Shown: positions 5,648 to 7,362 of the stretch, in pieces
How the letters are laid out: every line of letters begins with the position of its first letter
Position numbering within the stretch: position 1 is the stretch's first letter
NCBI GenBank assembly: GCA_041648665.1
Contig: JBAZOP010000118.1
Location: 1 to 7,362 of the forward strand
From: a bacterium
GTDB lineage: Bacteria; UBA10199; 2-02-FULL-44-16; JAAZCA01
DNA: 7,362 bases
Reading direction: 5' to 3'
The notes under the pieces: generated by a model
What the model saw: the letters and a program-made list of their open reading frames with translations, nothing else
What the model was told of the DNA's origin: nothing
Databases searched by the model: none
Program-made: the position numbers and the translations under genes

Positions 5648-6598
5648 ATGGGCAATCACAGACCCGATACCAAGAGAAGGCCGGCGGAGCGCTTCAGCAT
5701 ACTCATAGTGCCTCGCAACAGGTCTAAGATAAGGCGCATAGAGGCCTCCAGCAGGTCTTTCAAGGTCGTCTTATCCCTGATCGTCCTTACGGTGGCCGTC
5801 TTGATCGGATCGATAGCCGGCATGCTCTCGTATCGCGGCGCCTACCTCTCCACTCATGAAATGAGGCTTGAGGCGGCCAAGTTCATGAAGGAGAAGTCAG
5901 AGCTTGAGGCGCGTCTGGCAGGGCTGGAGGGAGCGGTCGCCAGGACCGAGCGTTTTGCCGCAAAGATCGAATCGTCCGCAGGCAAGAAGCCGGTCAGCGT
6001 GGGTTTGGGCCCTGTGGATGAACAGGATGCGTTGCCGGACCTCCCGAGTTCCGGACCGATCAAGCTCGGCGCCAGCGAATGGAAATCGCCGTTCGCCGGC
6101 TCTCTCTCCGAGGGCATGAAACTTTCGCTCAACGATCTGGTGGAGCGAAACGACGCGGTCGAGCAGCGGTTGCACGCCGCTTTCGCAAAACAGCAGGATA
6201 AACTGTATTTTTGGGCTTCCCTGCCGACCATCTGGCCGGCACAGGGCTGGGTCACCTCTGAATTCGGGGTTTCTCGGGGCAGGCGGCTTCACGAAGGTAT
6301 CGATATAGCCGGCCCGCGCGGCACGCCTATCATCGCCCCCGGCGACGGCATCGTAACCTATACCGGCTATCATCGGGGATACGGGAATACCGTGATCATA
6401 GACCACGGATTCGGCATATCCACCGTATTTGCGCACTGTTCCTCGGTGCTTGCGCAGGAGGGACAGCGCGTGAAGCGGGGCGGGCTGATCGCCTCGGTGG
6501 GCAACACCGGCCGTTCGACCGGGCCCCACCTGCATTTTGAGGTGCGTGTGGACGGCGTGCCGGTAAACCCGATGATGTATCTCTCGAACAGGATGTAG
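5648..6598 (+). CDS. Membrane-anchored M23 (LytM-type) metallopeptidase
   Basis: Complete 316-aa envelope protein with the layout basic cytoplasmic N-terminus (1-38), one membrane helix (about 39-60), a charged helical/coiled-coil region (about 68-110), a linker and a C-terminal LytM/M23 domain (about 195-313). M23 domains cut peptide cross-links in peptidoglycan, or regulate amidases when inactive. Here the active-site residues are all present: HEGID supplies zinc ligands H215 and D219, H263 lies in FAHCS, and HLH gives H294 and H296. The enzyme is therefore probably active in the periplasm, facing the cell wall. Other typical stretches are SEFGVSRGRRLHEGIDIAG (204-222), GNTVIIDHGFG (246-256) and GNTGRSTGPHLHFEVR (285-300). 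The ATG at 5648 is preceded by AAAGAATA, at best a weak ribosome binding site. The gene sits between the AT-rich promoter region and a strong terminator, so it is likely a single-gene unit. The coiled-coil plus LytM design resembles EnvC/NlpD-like division factors, but I cannot assign a role. Confidence 0.93.
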   Translation: MGNHRPDTKRRPAERFSILIVPRNRSKIRRIEASSRSFKVVLSLIVLTVAVLIGSIAGMLSYRGAYLSTHEMRLEAAKFMKEKSELEARLAGLEGAVARTERFAAKIESSAGKKPVSVGLGPVDEQDALPDLPSSGPIKLGASEWKSPFAGSLSEGMKLSLNDLVERNDAVEQRLHAAFAKQQDKLYFWASLPTIWPAQGWVTSEFGVSRGRRLHEGIDIAGPRGTPIIAPGDGIVTYTGYHRGYGNTVIIDHGFGISTVFAHCSSVLAQEGQRVKRGGLIASVGNTGRSTGPHLHFEVRVDGVPVNPMMYLSNRM

Positions 6599-6613
6599 CG
6601 GTTTGTTAAAGAT

Positions 6614-6629
6614 AAGGCTCTTGCCTTTT
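6614..6629 (+). other. Short hairpin with T-run preceding the main terminator
   Basis: AAGGC (6614-6618), loop TCTT, GCCTT (6623-6627) forms a 5-bp stem whose 3' arm merges into TTTT (6626-6629). It lies 16 nt after the M23 stop and just ahead of the stronger hairpin, so it may be a weak first terminator or assist the second. The stem is short and could be chance. Confidence 0.35.
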
Positions 6630-6632
6630 CCC

Positions 6633-6658
6633 GGCCGCATGTATATGCGGCCTTTTTT
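6633..6658 (+). terminator. Intrinsic (Rho-independent) terminator after the M23 gene
   Basis: GGCCGCAT (6633-6640), loop GTAT, ATGCGGCC (6645-6652) form a perfect GC-rich 8-bp stem directly followed by six T residues (6653-6658). This is a textbook intrinsic terminator for the M23 transcript. It ends only 9 nt before the secA ATG, so it could also act as an attenuator on any read-through into secA. Confidence 0.92.
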
Positions 6659-6667
6659 GTAAATATT

Positions 6668-7362
6668 ATGATCACATATCTGCTTAAGAAAATCTTCGGT
6701 ACGAAGAACGAGCGCGAGCTCAAGAGGATGTGGCCTATCGTCGAGCGCGTCAATGCGTTCGAGCCCGAGATCAAGAAGCTCACCGACGCCGAGCTGCGCG
6801 CCAAGACCGATGAATTCAGGAAGAGGCGCTCAGCCGGCGAGTCCCTGGAAGACCTTTTGCCCGAGGCGTTCGCGGTCGTGCGCGAGGCCTCTGTCCGCGT
6901 GCTGGAGATGCGCCACTTCGACGTCCAGCTTATCGGCGGGATAGTGTTGCACGAGGGCAGGATCGCGGAGATGAAGACCGGCGAGGGGAAGACCCTTGTC
7001 GCCACGCTCCCGGTCTATCTCAACGCGCTCGACGGCAAGGGCGTGCACGTGGTCACGGTCAACGATTATCTCGCCCGCCGCGACTCGGAGTGGATGGGGA
7101 AGGTCTACCGCTTCCTGGGGCTCACCGTGGGCGTGATACTGCACGGTCTCACTGACGAGGAGCGCCAGGTGTCGTACGGCTCCGACGTCACCTACGGGAC
7201 GAACAACGAGTTCGGCTTCGACTATCTGCGCGACAATATGAAGTTCCACTCGAGCCAGTTCGTGCAGAGGCCGCTCAACTTCTGCATAGTGGACGAGGTG
7301 GACTCGGTCCTGGTGGACGAGGCCCGCACCCCGCTGATCATCTCCGGACAGGCCGAGCAGTC
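6668..7362 (+). CDS. secA: Protein translocase ATPase SecA, N-terminal part
   Basis: The first 231 residues of SecA, cut by the window end. SecA is the ATPase motor that pushes unfolded preproteins through SecYEG at the inner membrane. Visible parts: N-terminal helix MITYLLKKIFGTKNERELKR; LTDAELRAKTDEFRKR (38-53); EAFAVVREASVRVLEMRHFDVQLIGG (66-91); Walker A MKTGEGKT (102-109); VVTVNDYLARRD (128-139); YGTNNEFGFDYLRDNM (176-191); and the DEAD-like Walker B IVDEVDSVLVDEARTPLIISG (207-227). Every segment closely follows E. coli SecA. The ATG at 6668 gives the usual SecA N-terminus. Only nine bases (GTAAATATT) separate it from the terminator T-tract, and they contain no Shine-Dalgarno sequence. 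Translation may therefore start on a leaderless or nearly leaderless message, or depend on read-through of the hairpin. Confidence 0.97.
   Translation, partial: MITYLLKKIFGTKNERELKRMWPIVERVNAFEPEIKKLTDAELRAKTDEFRKRRSAGESLEDLLPEAFAVVREASVRVLEMRHFDVQLIGGIVLHEGRIAEMKTGEGKTLVATLPVYLNALDGKGVHVVTVNDYLARRDSEWMGKVYRFLGLTVGVILHGLTDEERQVSYGSDVTYGTNNEFGFDYLRDNMKFHSSQFVQRPLNFCIVDEVDSVLVDEARTPLIISGQAEQ

Noticed and set aside
1..7362. CRISPR arrays, insertion sequences, tRNA or rRNA genes, riboswitches, toxin-antitoxin or defence genes
   Set aside because: I looked for repeat-spacer structure, terminal inverted repeats, transposase motifs, cloverleaf patterns and small paired ORFs and found none. The intergenic space is too short to hide most of these.

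Overview
This is a GC-rich, gene-dense stretch of bacterial chromosome. It carries seven protein-coding genes, two of them cut by the window edges. I see no mobile element, CRISPR array, tRNA or rRNA. The gene set is housekeeping: DNA repair (rarA, recN), a TldE/PmbA-type protein, a PP2C-type Ser/Thr phosphatase, a membrane-anchored LytM/M23 peptidase and secA. An M23 peptidase directly upstream of secA is, to my knowledge, a common arrangement in the deltaproteobacterial groups (for example Geobacter relatives). I therefore lean towards a Gram-negative member of Deltaproteobacteria in the broad sense, or a nearby candidate phylum. That placement is inference.

Layout: 1-192 (+) is the C-terminal end of a nitroreductase-family protein. 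It converges, with a 1-bp gap, on rarA (194-1504, -). rarA and recN (1610-3286, +) are divergent repair genes sharing an intergenic region that contains a 15-bp palindrome (1524-1538). tldE/pmbA (3289-4626, +) follows recN after 2 bp and is almost certainly co-transcribed with it. A 58-bp gap with a perfect TATAAT box leads to the PP2C phosphatase (4685-5494, +). A 153-bp AT-rich spacer follows, holding a consensus TTGACA box inside a long imperfect palindrome. After it come the M23 peptidase (5648-6598, +), a clear intrinsic terminator (6633-6658), and the 5' part of secA (6668 to the window end, +).

How the genes relate: RarA and RecN act at stalled forks and double-strand breaks. The M23 peptidase and SecA belong to envelope biogenesis and protein export. 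The PP2C phosphatase is a signalling protein with no partner kinase in view. The window does not show a new multi-gene system. The points worth a second look are regulatory: no gene with a visible start has a strong Shine-Dalgarno sequence, the PP2C -10 box sits exactly where a leaderless mRNA would begin at the ATG, and secA starts 9 nt after a terminator T-tract, leaving almost no room for a conventional promoter and leader.
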